From the NCBI GenBank assembly GCA_019694875.1, contig JAIBBC010000001.1, positions 1,433,501-1,497,500 on the forward strand: DNA of 64,000 nucleotides, written 5' to 3'. The stretch comes from Cyclobacteriaceae bacterium. GTDB taxonomy: Bacteria > Bacteroidota > Bacteroidia > Cytophagales > Cyclobacteriaceae. This document shows positions 25,632-34,900 of this stretch, piece after piece. A program made the position numbers and the translations under genes. The notes beneath the pieces are model-generated. The model searched no databases. It worked only from the letters and a program-made list of their open reading frames with translations, and was not told where the DNA came from. The number at the start of each line of letters is the position of its first letter. Positions within the stretch are counted from its first letter, which is position 1.

Positions 25632-26339
25632 ATGAACAAAATCGTATCCGCAACAGCAGACCTGATTACAAGCCTTGGTATGATAATTTTTGTATTACTC
25701 ATGACCGTAATGGCAATGATATTTGTTGGTCATGGATTGTATCACCAAGTGTTCCTCAAGTGTATGACTCCATGGCAAGCTGAGGCTGCTTCGTGGGTTT
25801 TAAGTTTCGGGGTTGAAACCACAGTTTTAGTTATTACCTGTAACGTCAAGCACCTTTCCAGCAATAAGCTACCCTTATTTTTTGCGATCTGTTCGGGATT
25901 CATTGTGCTGTTCTTTATTGATGCCTTTGACTTTACACAATCTGGATTGGATATAGCAATCCGGTGGTTCATTGGGTTACTTGTCTCGGGAGTCAATTAC
26001 GTGTATTCCGAACTGTTTGTTAAAAAGCTAAGCGATGCAAAACAGTCGGCTGATCTGCGTTTTGAAATAGCTAACCTCAACCAGCAAAACAATTCAATCT
26101 CACAAGAACTAATCAATACCAAATCATCCCTAACCAAAGCCAATCTTGATATTGAACGGCTGGTGGAGTATGTAGCAGAACTGGAAACCTTTAAGAAAGA
26201 CCAACTGGATAAGCTTAAATGTCCTTATTGCCAAACAGCTTTCGAAACTGTATTTAAGCTTAGTTCACACAAAGGAGTATGCGAACATAATCCTAAGAAA
26301 GGTCAGAAGCAATCCATTTTCGAGGAACATTTAAGATGA
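25632..26339 (+). CDS. Four-helix membrane protein with coiled coil and C-terminal zinc finger
   Basis: 235 residues, unknown family. Four hydrophobic segments in the first 130 residues (about 10-35, 50-70, 80-97, 103-130) are followed by a coiled coil (DLRFEIANLNQQNNSI ... LTKANLDIERLVEYVAELE) and a C2H2-like finger CPYCQTAFETVFKLSSHKGVCEH. The topology places the coiled coil and finger in the cytoplasm. This looks like a membrane-tethered sensor or effector. Downstream, the same frame continues past two stops into recognisable-looking peptide (26394-26528), hinting at a longer ancestral protein. Confidence 0.65.
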   Translation: MNKIVSATADLITSLGMIIFVLLMTVMAMIFVGHGLYHQVFLKCMTPWQAEAASWVLSFGVETTVLVITCNVKHLSSNKLPLFFAICSGFIVLFFIDAFDFTQSGLDIAIRWFIGLLVSGVNYVYSELFVKKLSDAKQSADLRFEIANLNQQNNSISQELINTKSSLTKANLDIERLVEYVAELETFKKDQLDKLKCPYCQTAFETVFKLSSHKGVCEHNPKKGQKQSIFEEHLR

Positions 26340-26393
26340 TATGAACTTGGATTGATTTTTAAGGAAAAGTCAGATGATTTAAACAATTTATAA

Positions 26394-26528
26394 TTGGAGC
26401 TTTTGGAGAAATACTCTAAGAAGGTTAAAGGATATGAACGGGATATTCTTGCCAAGCAAGTATTAAATTTCTACATCAACCTGATGATTGAAGCGGAAGA
26501 GATTATGTTTAAAAAATTAATTCGATAG
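26394..26528 (+). pseudogene. Remnant reading frame after the zinc-finger membrane protein
   Basis: 44 codons with no ATG near the start (LELLEKYSKKVKGYERDILA ... NFYINLMIEAEEIMF), in frame with the zinc-finger gene but separated from it by TGA (26337) and TAA (26391). The peptide has amphipathic, protein-like composition. Either a decayed 3' extension or chance coding in AT-rich DNA. Confidence 0.3.
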
Positions 26529-26531
26529 AAT

Positions 26532-27074
26532 TCAATTTTTGCTAAGCCTTTTCATTCCCCACCATGCACAAGGAGCAAGCAACAACACACTTGCCATGCC
26601 TGGGAAATATCCGTACGGCTCATCTGTAAAGAATGGGAACACAAAATGTGTAAGCTCTGTAACACCCATGGCTGAGAAAAATGTCCAGCTTAGGTAGTAC
26701 CCAAAGGCATACTTGCGCTTAATCAGGTAAGGGATCGCAAGCCAGGCACCAACAGAAACAACCACCAATGCAATCACTTCAAAGGATGCAATGTCAGGCG
26801 TGGGAACATTTGTGATTTCGGAAAGCCGGTCGAAGAACTTCATAACCTTTTCTTCAACCCTGTGAATAATGAAAAGTAGCAATGTTCCCCAATACGGAAT
26901 TTTTATCCGGTCAAAGGATGGCTCTCCTTTGGCGAACAACCAAATGATAAAGCCAGTCAGAAAGCCGGAAGCAAAAATTAAGTCGGTTACCAGGCCAAAC
27001 GCAAGATAACCGACCGTCAAGATAACCCCAGTGAAAAGAAAAGCGGCAGCAACAATCTTCGAATTCTTTTTCAT
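26532..27074 (-). CDS. HXXEE-domain membrane protein, end of metal efflux operon
   Basis: 180 residues with five or so hydrophobic helices and the family motif H-x-x-E-E (IIHRVEEKVMKF), plus VTELTHFVFPFF near the end. HXXEE proteins are small integral membrane proteins of unknown function. It starts 6 bp after the stop of the P-type ATPase gene, so it is cotranscribed; conserved His/Glu in membrane helices would suit metal binding, but that is inference. Confidence 0.8.
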   Translation of the reverse strand: MKKNSKIVAAAFLFTGVILTVGYLAFGLVTDLIFASGFLTGFIIWLFAKGEPSFDRIKIPYWGTLLLFIIHRVEEKVMKFFDRLSEITNVPTPDIASFEVIALVVVSVGAWLAIPYLIKRKYAFGYYLSWTFFSAMGVTELTHFVFPFFTDEPYGYFPGMASVLLLAPCAWWGMKRLSKN

Positions 27075-27080
27075 AAGCGT

Positions 27081-29045
27081 TTAGAGTTTCATGCGTTGGA
27101 TTCGAACAGCATTCAGAATCGCCAGTAATGCTACCCCAACATCAGCAATGACTGCTTCCCACAGATTCGCTACACCACTAGCACCCAGAATCAAGACGAT
27201 AGCTTTAACCACCATTGCGAAAATGATATTCTGCCAGACTATGCTTCGGGTGATCTTTCCTGCTTTGATAGCCGATACAATCCTTGATGGTTGATCATTC
27301 TGAATCACAACATCCGCAGTTTCGATGGTAGCATCGCTTCCTAATCCACCCATGGCAATTCCTGCATCCGCCAATGCAATAACCGGTGCATCGTTCACCC
27401 CGTCACCGACAAAGGCAATGCGATAACCTTCATCTTTCAGGAGTTGCACTTTTTGCACTTTGCCTTCCGGCAACAGATCTCCGTAAGCTTCATCAATCTT
27501 GATTTCCTTTGCCACAGCATCGACTACGGATTGCTTGTCACCGGATAGCATAACAGTTTTGATTCCTAATTCATGCATGGCTTGGATCGCAGCTGCTGCA
27601 TCTTCTTTAATCTCATCGGCAATGGTGATATAACCGGAGTAGGTGTTGTTGATCGCAGTTACTACAATCGTATCGGTGATCTGCTCGACCTCTTTGGGAT
27701 AATCAATGTTAAACTTTTTTAACAACTTGAGATTACCAGCAAGCATTTCCTTTCCGAGAATTGTTCCTTTCAGACCATGACCGGAGATCTCTTCTACGTT
27801 CGTTACCGTGATCTCACCTAAATCTTTTCCCGCATGTTCGACAACCGCTTTGGCGATGGGATGGGTGGAATTCTTTTCAAGCGCGGCTGTCATTCTGACT
27901 AAATCCTTTTCGTCAACACCTGCCGGGACAACTTTCTGAACTTTGAATACGCCTTTGGTTAACGTTCCGGTTTTGTCCATGACAACCGCATTCACTTTTG
28001 TCATGACATCAAGGAAGTTGCCGCCTTTAAATAATATCCCGTTACGCGATGCGAGACCAATGCCTCCGAAGTAGCCCAACGGAATTGAAACTACAAGTGC
28101 GCACGGGCAGCTTATCACCAGAAATACCAGCCCACGATAGAGCCAGTCATGGAAGACATAGTTGTCTACAAAGAAATAGGGAACACCCACTAATGCAATT
28201 GCCAGGAAGAATACGATTGGCGTATAAACTTTAGCGAAGCGCGAAATGAACAGTTGCGTCTGTGATTTCCGCGCAGTCGCATCCTGAACCATTTCAAGAA
28301 TTTTGCTAAGCTTGCTGTCTTTAAACAGGGCTTTGACCTTGATCTCGCTGACGGTATTCAGGTTGATCATTCCAGCCAACACTTGCTCACCTTTGTACTT
28401 GGTGTCAGGTTTACTTTCACCTGTCAGTGCAGCGGTATTAAAGGATGATTTATCAGAAAGCAGTTCTCCATCGAGCGCGACTTTTTCACCCGGCTTTACC
28501 TGAATAGTTTCATCGAGTTTTACTTCTCCTGCCTTGACTACCGCTGTTCCGCTTTCCCGGACAACGGTAACTTCATCAGGTCGGATGTCGAGCAATGCTT
28601 TGATACTTGCTTTCGCACGGTTCACAGCCGAATCCTGGAACCACTCGCCAATCGAGTAAAAGATCATAACGGCAACACCTTCCGTGTATTCACCGATATA
28701 AAATGCGCCAAGCGTAGCAACGCTCATCAATACAAACTCATTAAAGAAGTCTGCACGCTTTGCTTTTCGAAAGGCCATATACAACACATTGCGTCCGGCT
28801 AATAGATAAGCGACAACGTTTATGATGAGATCGAATGGCTTCGGTAATTCATACTTAAACCCGTATTCAGCGATCAGCATTCCGGCCAGTATGACCAATG
28901 CAGTGAGCAAATCCCAATGCGCAAGCCAGCCTGTTTTTTCTTTACCCGCATCACTTCCGTGATCATGGCCGTCATCTTTGGAATGATCCCTTTCAACTTC
29001 TTTGTTTTCTGCCCGGCTTGCTTTAAGCTTTATATCTTCTTGCAT
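27081..29045 (-). CDS. Heavy-metal-translocating P1B-type ATPase (Cd/Zn/Co type)
   Basis: 654 residues. A short His/Asp-rich N-terminus (DHSKDDGHDHGSD) replaces the usual HMA domain. Membrane metal-site CPC in VISCPCALVVSIPLGYFGGIG, phosphorylation site MDKTGTLTKG, TGES actuator loop, HP motif (KNSTHPIAKAV) and GDGVNDAPVIALADAGIAMG hinge are all present. The CPC followed by ALVVSIPLG is the pattern of ZntA/CadA-like exporters of zinc and cadmium. Located in the inner membrane. It follows DUF3703 and the RND components in one operon. Confidence 0.93.
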   Translation of the reverse strand: MQEDIKLKASRAENKEVERDHSKDDGHDHGSDAGKEKTGWLAHWDLLTALVILAGMLIAEYGFKYELPKPFDLIINVVAYLLAGRNVLYMAFRKAKRADFFNEFVLMSVATLGAFYIGEYTEGVAVMIFYSIGEWFQDSAVNRAKASIKALLDIRPDEVTVVRESGTAVVKAGEVKLDETIQVKPGEKVALDGELLSDKSSFNTAALTGESKPDTKYKGEQVLAGMINLNTVSEIKVKALFKDSKLSKILEMVQDATARKSQTQLFISRFAKVYTPIVFFLAIALVGVPYFFVDNYVFHDWLYRGLVFLVISCPCALVVSIPLGYFGGIGLASRNGILFKGGNFLDVMTKVNAVVMDKTGTLTKGVFKVQKVVPAGVDEKDLVRMTAALEKNSTHPIAKAVVEHAGKDLGEITVTNVEEISGHGLKGTILGKEMLAGNLKLLKKFNIDYPKEVEQITDTIVVTAINNTYSGYITIADEIKEDAAAAIQAMHELGIKTVMLSGDKQSVVDAVAKEIKIDEAYGDLLPEGKVQKVQLLKDEGYRIAFVGDGVNDAPVIALADAGIAMGGLGSDATIETADVVIQNDQPSRIVSAIKAGKITRSIVWQNIIFAMVVKAIVLILGASGVANLWEAVIADVGVALLAILNAVRIQRMKL

Positions 29046-29055
29046 AGAAAGTCTG

Positions 29056-29427
29056 TTAGTTTTTTAAATAAGGTTCCATCATCGCTTTAATATCCTCGGG
29101 AATTTCCATCGGTCGGAGCGGGGGAACATTAGAACCCCCGGTGTTACCGACCGGTATCTTACCCACGAAAGACTTAACACCGCCAAATACAAGTCGCGGC
29201 AATTGTCCGGCAATTTCTTTCCAGTCTTTAATCGCAATACCGAACTTCAACATCTTCCAATGAATCTCCGTATGCTCGACTGCCCACGGCTGTCCCAAAA
29301 TGTGTGCCCGTTCCAAATGCCGCCACGCGAGCATCCATTTTTCCAGCAGATAGTTGTCTCGCGCAGCTTGCAATTCTTTTATATAGTGCGGTCTCAGTCC
29401 CGATGGCATTCTCCAGTAGGTTTTCAT
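29056..29427 (-). CDS. DUF3703 family protein
   Basis: 123 residues with the DUF3703 core: ELQAARDNYLLEKWMLAWRH, LERAHILGQPWAVEHTEIHW, KMLKFGIAIKDWKEIAGQL. The family is small, helical, soluble, and commonly sits between RND efflux components and P-type ATPases in Bacteroidota metal islands; biochemical role unknown. Gaps of about 10 bp on both sides place it inside the operon. His and Trp residues are clustered, which might indicate metal sensing or chaperoning. Confidence 0.85.
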   Translation of the reverse strand: MKTYWRMPSGLRPHYIKELQAARDNYLLEKWMLAWRHLERAHILGQPWAVEHTEIHWKMLKFGIAIKDWKEIAGQLPRLVFGGVKSFVGKIPVGNTGGSNVPPLRPMEIPEDIKAMMEPYLKN

Positions 29428-29436
29428 ACCACAGTT

Positions 29437-30699
29437 TTAATGTGCATGTCCGCCTTCTTCCTCGCTGTTCTTCATCTTGGAGAGCAAAGCGTATGCTCCT
29501 TTGATTACAACCTGTGAGTCCGCTTTGAAAGCTTCAGGAACAATAACTTCTGTATAGCCTAGTTCACTATTACGGATCTGTACCTCAATCATTGTAAAGT
29601 GAGTTCCTTCTTCATGTTCTTCAGCATCCTGTTTATCGGCCTTTTCGGAAGATTCATCTTTATTTCCTTCGTGTACTTCTTCGCTCGCGATGAAGATGTA
29701 TTTCTTGCCTTCAAAGTCGATGATGGCTTCGTTCGGCAATGCCGGAACCTCAGCACCTCCGGTCTCAACCATGGCTTTTAGATACATGCCGGGTAACAGG
29801 TCTTTATCTTCCTGATCAATATGGCAATGGATTTGAATCGTTCGTTCTGTGCTGATCTCGCGCCCGATGAGATAAACAGTCGCCATGCGTTCCTTGGTTT
29901 CATTAGCCAGTGTGAAGCGGACCTTCTGACCGATCTTAAGTTTTCGGACATCCTTTTCAAAAACAATCAGCTCAGCGTGCAAATGTTCGGTGTCAACGAT
30001 CTCGAACAGCACGTCTGTCGGATTGACAAACTTGCCGCGATTTACATTGACTTCCGTTACGTAGCCGTCAATAGGAGAGTATAAGTTGATTGAGCTTTTC
30101 AGGTTCCCGTCATCCAAACCATTCGTGCTGATGCCAAGGACTTTCAACTTCTCGGCCAGCCCGTTGTACTTCGCTTGCCACGTCACGTACGTTGTCTTAG
30201 ACTGTTGCAAGGTCTTGGCGGAATTGACATTCTGATCGGCAAGTTGTTGCTGACGTTCGTAATCAGCTTTTGAAAGTTCAAACTGGCTTTTCGCTTCGAG
30301 ATAGTCCTGCTGAACCTGAATGAACTCCAGATTTTCAATTCGTGCAATGGCCTGACCTTTCTTCACACGCGACCCTTCGAGCAGATCAGTGTCTTTTAAG
30401 AATCCGCCCATGGGCGCGGAGATGCTCACCAACTGTTGAGGCGGAACATCGAGCACACCATTCACCTGAATGGTCCCGCTGATCTGTCGATTTGAAAGTG
30501 TTGAAAGCTCGACACCGGCATTTTTAAACTGAGCTTCTGTCAGTTCAACTGTGTTTGACTCTTCATCGTGATGTTCTTCTGTCGCAGCCTTTTCTTCTGT
30601 TCCAGAGTCTTTACGGCATGAAGTTATTGCCACCGCTAAAACAAGCAGTACAATTACCAGCGATGAAAGTTTGAATGAATTTATCTTTAATGATTTCAT
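29437..30699 (-). CDS. RND efflux periplasmic adaptor (CzcB-like)
   Basis: 420 residues. Lipoprotein-like signal LVIVLLVLAVAITSC, then a His/Glu-rich linker (EEHHDEESN), a barrel-sandwich/lipoyl-like domain (SISAPMGGFLKDTDLLEGSRVKKGQ in two parts), a coiled-coil hairpin (residues about 120-190) and the matching second half (LYSPIDGYVTEVNVNRG). His/Glu-rich segments near the C-terminus (EEHEEGTHF, final EEEGGHAH) are typical of divalent-metal adaptors. It bridges the CzcA pump and the TolC channel. Confidence 0.92.
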   Translation of the reverse strand: MKSLKINSFKLSSLVIVLLVLAVAITSCRKDSGTEEKAATEEHHDEESNTVELTEAQFKNAGVELSTLSNRQISGTIQVNGVLDVPPQQLVSISAPMGGFLKDTDLLEGSRVKKGQAIARIENLEFIQVQQDYLEAKSQFELSKADYERQQQLADQNVNSAKTLQQSKTTYVTWQAKYNGLAEKLKVLGISTNGLDDGNLKSSINLYSPIDGYVTEVNVNRGKFVNPTDVLFEIVDTEHLHAELIVFEKDVRKLKIGQKVRFTLANETKERMATVYLIGREISTERTIQIHCHIDQEDKDLLPGMYLKAMVETGGAEVPALPNEAIIDFEGKKYIFIASEEVHEGNKDESSEKADKQDAEEHEEGTHFTMIEVQIRNSELGYTEVIVPEAFKADSQVVIKGAYALLSKMKNSEEEGGHAH

Positions 30700-30703
30700 A
30701 ATC

Positions 30704-31936
30704 TTATTGATTGCCTGATAAGTATTCGATGTAAATGATGCTTTGATTATAATCCCGAAGGGTAGAGAGGTAGTTTTCCTGAACCGAAAGTGCGTTCCGT
30801 AGCCCCATCAAGTATTCGGTGTAATTGATATCACCACCTCTGAATGCAACCTGTGATTGTGTGAGAATCAACTCTGCATTGACAAGCGCGGACGACTTGT
30901 AGTAATCCAAGCTGTTGCGTGCAGCATTGTATTGTTCCAACGCCTGTTGTTGCTGACCTTCCAATGTTCGCTGATAGTAGGTGTATTTGTTTTCGGCAGC
31001 CTGGCGATTGTACTCAGCTGCTTTCACCCGCGCACGATGGGGTGTAAACCAAAGCGGAATGGCAAGCCCAACCTGGAAACCAGTGAATCGATCACTCCTT
31101 GAGGCAAAGAAACCATCTTCTGTATTCTCAACACCAATTAATGTTTGAGAAAATCCACCAATCACAATATCCGGAGCAAACCGTGCAGCTTCAAGCTTCT
31201 TCTGACTGGCTGCAACTTCAACTTGCTGATTCATAAACTTCAGCGAAGGATTGTTGGCAAGTAAAACGGAGTCAGCTGTGGTTGCTGGAAGTTCGCTTAG
31301 GGCATCACCTACTTCTGGTAACAAGGAACTGTTGATGTAAGCCTTAAGTTGAGATTGAAGTCCTGCAATGGTTGCAGCATTCTGTCGCAGTTGATTTTTT
31401 ACTTCATTGGCTTGTGTTTCCGCAGTAGCTTTTTCTAATAAGTTGGTTTCGCCACTGGAATACCGCGCAGTTGAAGCTTTTAAAAACCCTTGGTAGATAC
31501 TGTCCTGTTTGAGCAATAACTTCTGTCTTGCCTTTGCGTATGCCAGATCAATGTACACTTGCTTAACCTGGTAGATCAGGTCGTTGCGCGTAACATCGAC
31601 ATTCAACTCACTTGATTTAAGCGCTGCCCGGTTGTAACGACCCTGGCTACCAAATGCAGTGAAGGGGATTGTTTGCGTTACCGTTACGTTGTTGTCATCC
31701 TTCGCATAGCTGTTGTACTGGCCGCGCATCAGTGTAACGCTTGTTTTCGGCAAATCGAAACCAGTTCCCTTAAGACTGCGTTGCGATTCTGTTTCGAGCA
31801 ATGCAGCTTTTAAGGAAATGTTGTTCTTCAGGGCTGATTGAACAGCCTGATCCAATGTGAATGATTCCTGAGCTGAAACATTTCCTGCCAGCGCCAGAAG
31901 CAACACGATCAATTTGATGTTCAGATATTTTTTCAT
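30704..31936 (-). CDS. TolC-family outer membrane efflux channel (CzcC-like)
   Basis: 410 residues starting at MKKYLNIKLIVLLLALAGNV, a signal peptide cut after VSAQ; the longer frame overlaps the czcA stop and adds only 8 residues. Two repeated outer-membrane efflux halves with long coiled helices (e.g. LTQSQVAFRGGDINYTEYLMGL in two pieces) define the family. It overlaps no gene but starts 7 bp after the CzcA stop and ends 4 bp before the adaptor gene. Confidence 0.92.
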   Translation of the reverse strand: MKKYLNIKLIVLLLALAGNVSAQESFTLDQAVQSALKNNISLKAALLETESQRSLKGTGFDLPKTSVTLMRGQYNSYAKDDNNVTVTQTIPFTAFGSQGRYNRAALKSSELNVDVTRNDLIYQVKQVYIDLAYAKARQKLLLKQDSIYQGFLKASTARYSSGETNLLEKATAETQANEVKNQLRQNAATIAGLQSQLKAYINSSLLPEVGDALSELPATTADSVLLANNPSLKFMNQQVEVAASQKKLEAARFAPDIVIGGFSQTLIGVENTEDGFFASRSDRFTGFQVGLAIPLWFTPHRARVKAAEYNRQAAENKYTYYQRTLEGQQQQALEQYNAARNSLDYYKSSALVNAELILTQSQVAFRGGDINYTEYLMGLRNALSVQENYLSTLRDYNQSIIYIEYLSGNQ

Positions 31937-31943
31937 GGCTGAC

Positions 31944-34900
31944 TTAGTTGAATGTTTCACAATAGAGTTTATTGAACAGAATCCGTTTACTCATCACCGG
32001 TTTGAAGAGTGACTGGTAATTATCTTTCATCACCGTGCGTAAGGCCGGGTAGAATTCAGAATGATCCTCGAAATCTTCCTTGAGCTCTTTCCGGTAAGCA
32101 TTTCTTAGCGGAGAGGTCAGGCTTTCACTATAATAATATCTGTATGGCAGAGCAGATCGTGGTGCGCGATTCTCGCGGGCATACGTCACAACACATGAAT
32201 CCTCAAGTATTCTGTAGTACCCGTAATTTCGGAACAAGCCCCGTTCACCGGAAGCCCGATACCGATCACCCTTGAATGAATAACCCTTAATGTTTCCATA
32301 AGGGATAATGGTTTCTCCATTCGATGTGCTGACAATTAAATCCTGACGCTGGGTGACTTTAACAGCGCCTTTATCATTTTTTGCGAGTAATATTTGCGAA
32401 GGATTATTTTCAGCAAGTTCCTGGTACGTTTTAAACAGACCTACTTCTTGAGGATTATCCTGTGCAACTGCATTTCCTCCCAACACCATCAACAACACCA
32501 TTGTCATGACTGCTGCTTTCGGTTTTTTACCGATGCGTTCGAAATAGATATACAGGCATGGTAAGACAATAAGTGTAAGGGCAGTCGAACTAACGAGTCC
32601 ACCGATCACAACGGTAGCGAGTGGTTTTTGAACTTCCGCACCGGCACTGGTTGCTAGCGCCATCGGCATAAAACCTAATGAAGCAACGGCCGCAGTCATT
32701 AACACGGGGCGAAGCCTGATCGATGTTCCTTTCAGTACGATGGTTCCCAGATTAGTTTCACCTTCTGCTTTTAACCGGTTAAACTCTGCGATGAGCACGA
32801 TACCATTCAATACGGCTACACCGAACAGCGCGATAAATCCGATACCCGCAGAAATACTGAATGGCATTCCGCGCAATAGCAACGCAAGCACTCCGCCAAT
32901 CGCAGCCATTGGAATAGCAGTGAAAATTAGAATGGATTGCTTGATCGAATGGAATGTGAAGAACAGTAGGAGGAAAATCAGCAACAAGGCGGCTGGCAAT
33001 GCAATGGATAACCTTGCCTGTGCTTCCTGCAGATTTTCAAACTGACCGCCATAGGTAGGATAGTAGCCGGTCGGGAATTTTACCTGCTTATCAATTTTTT
33101 CCTGAAGCTCTTTAACAATGCTCGCAATGTCCCGGCCACGGGCATTGAACGCGACAATGATTCTTCGCTTTGCATCTTCCCGCTGGATTTGATTCGGCCC
33201 GATCTTGAATTCAACTTCAGCTAATTGCTTGAGCGGAATCTGTTCACCTTTAGCAGATGTTATAAACAAGTTTCGAACATCTTCGATACTTTGACGACTA
33301 ACCGATGCAAGACGCACCGTGAGATCAAAACGCTTCTCACCTTCAAAGACAGTTCCCGCTGTCTGTCCGGCAAAGGCGCTATTGATGGTTTGATTGACGG
33401 ATTCAATGTTAAGGCCATATTTGGCAACCTCATCCCGATTGATGCTGATTACGATTTGAGGAAGCCCGTCAACCTGTTCAACATAAAGATCTTTTACGCC
33501 TTCAACTGTTCCGGCAATTTTACCAACCTCGTCTGCAAGAGACGCAAGTGTAGATAAATCTTCACCGAAGATTTTCACAGCAACGTCTTGTCGAACTCCG
33601 CTGATGAGTTCATTGAAACGCATCTGGATTGGCTGTTGAAAACCGAACAGTACACCCGGAACCTCTTCCAGTGCTTCGCCCATTTTTTCGGCAAGCTCTT
33701 CCCGTGAACGGGCTTTTACCCATTCATCTTTGGGCTTGAGGATTACCATTAAATCGCAAGCTTCAATCGGCATGGGGTCGGTCGGGATTTCTGATGATCC
33801 GATCTTTCCAACGACTTCTTTTACTTCATTCGGAAACTCGCGCAAGAGAATCTCAGCAGCCTTTGTAGATGCTTCAACTGTATACGACAAGCTGCTTCCG
33901 GTAAGCACTCTTGTCTCTACGGCAAAGTCGCCTTCTTCCAAGGTTGGCAGGAATTCACCTCCCATCCGGGAGAAAATAACGAATGCGATAATGAGAAGGC
34001 CAACTGCACTTGCGACAACAATGAACTTCATCCGCAACGCGCCTTTGATGATCGGCTGATAAATCCGGTTAAAGAAATCCATCATCTTATCCGAGAAATT
34101 GCGCTTGTGAGAAATGTTCTTGCTTAAGAATAATGCCGACATCATGGGCACATACGTCAGGGAAAGAATGAAGGCTCCAAGAATGGCAAAGGCAACTGTT
34201 TGTGCCATTGGTTTGAACATTTTTCCCTCAATACCAACCAACGCGAGAATTGGCAGGTAAACAATCAAGATGATGATCTCTCCGAATGCTGCTGATGTCC
34301 TGATCTTGGAAGCTGAGTCATATACTTCTACATCCATTTCTAATTGTGTAAGCCGGATTGAAGATTTTCGCAGACCTAAGTGATGCATGGTTGCTTCAAC
34401 AATGATTACAGCACCGTCTACGATCAACCCGAAGTCAATCGCACCCAGACTCATTAGATTTCCGGAAACTCCGAACAGATGCATGAGCGCGACAGCAAAC
34501 AACATGGCTAACGGAATAACGGAAGCAACGATCAATCCCGCACGTAAATTTCCCAGGAACAGAACCAGCACAAGGATAACAATCAATGCTCCTTCGATCA
34601 GGTTTTTCTCCACCGTTCCAATAGCTCGGCCAACCAAGTCACTTCGGTCAAGGAACACATCTACCGTAACACCTTGCGGCAGTGTTTTGCGGATTTGGTT
34701 CATCCGTTCTTTCACTCGGCCAACAACTGCACTGGAATTTTCTCCTTTCAGCATCAATACAACTGCCCCAACCACTTCACCTTCGGCATTGTAGGTCATT
34801 GCTCCATACCGGGTGGCATGGCCGAACTGAACCGTGGCAATATCTCTTACGAGTACAGGTGTGCCGCTTGCAGTATTAGTAACGACAATCTTTCCAATGT

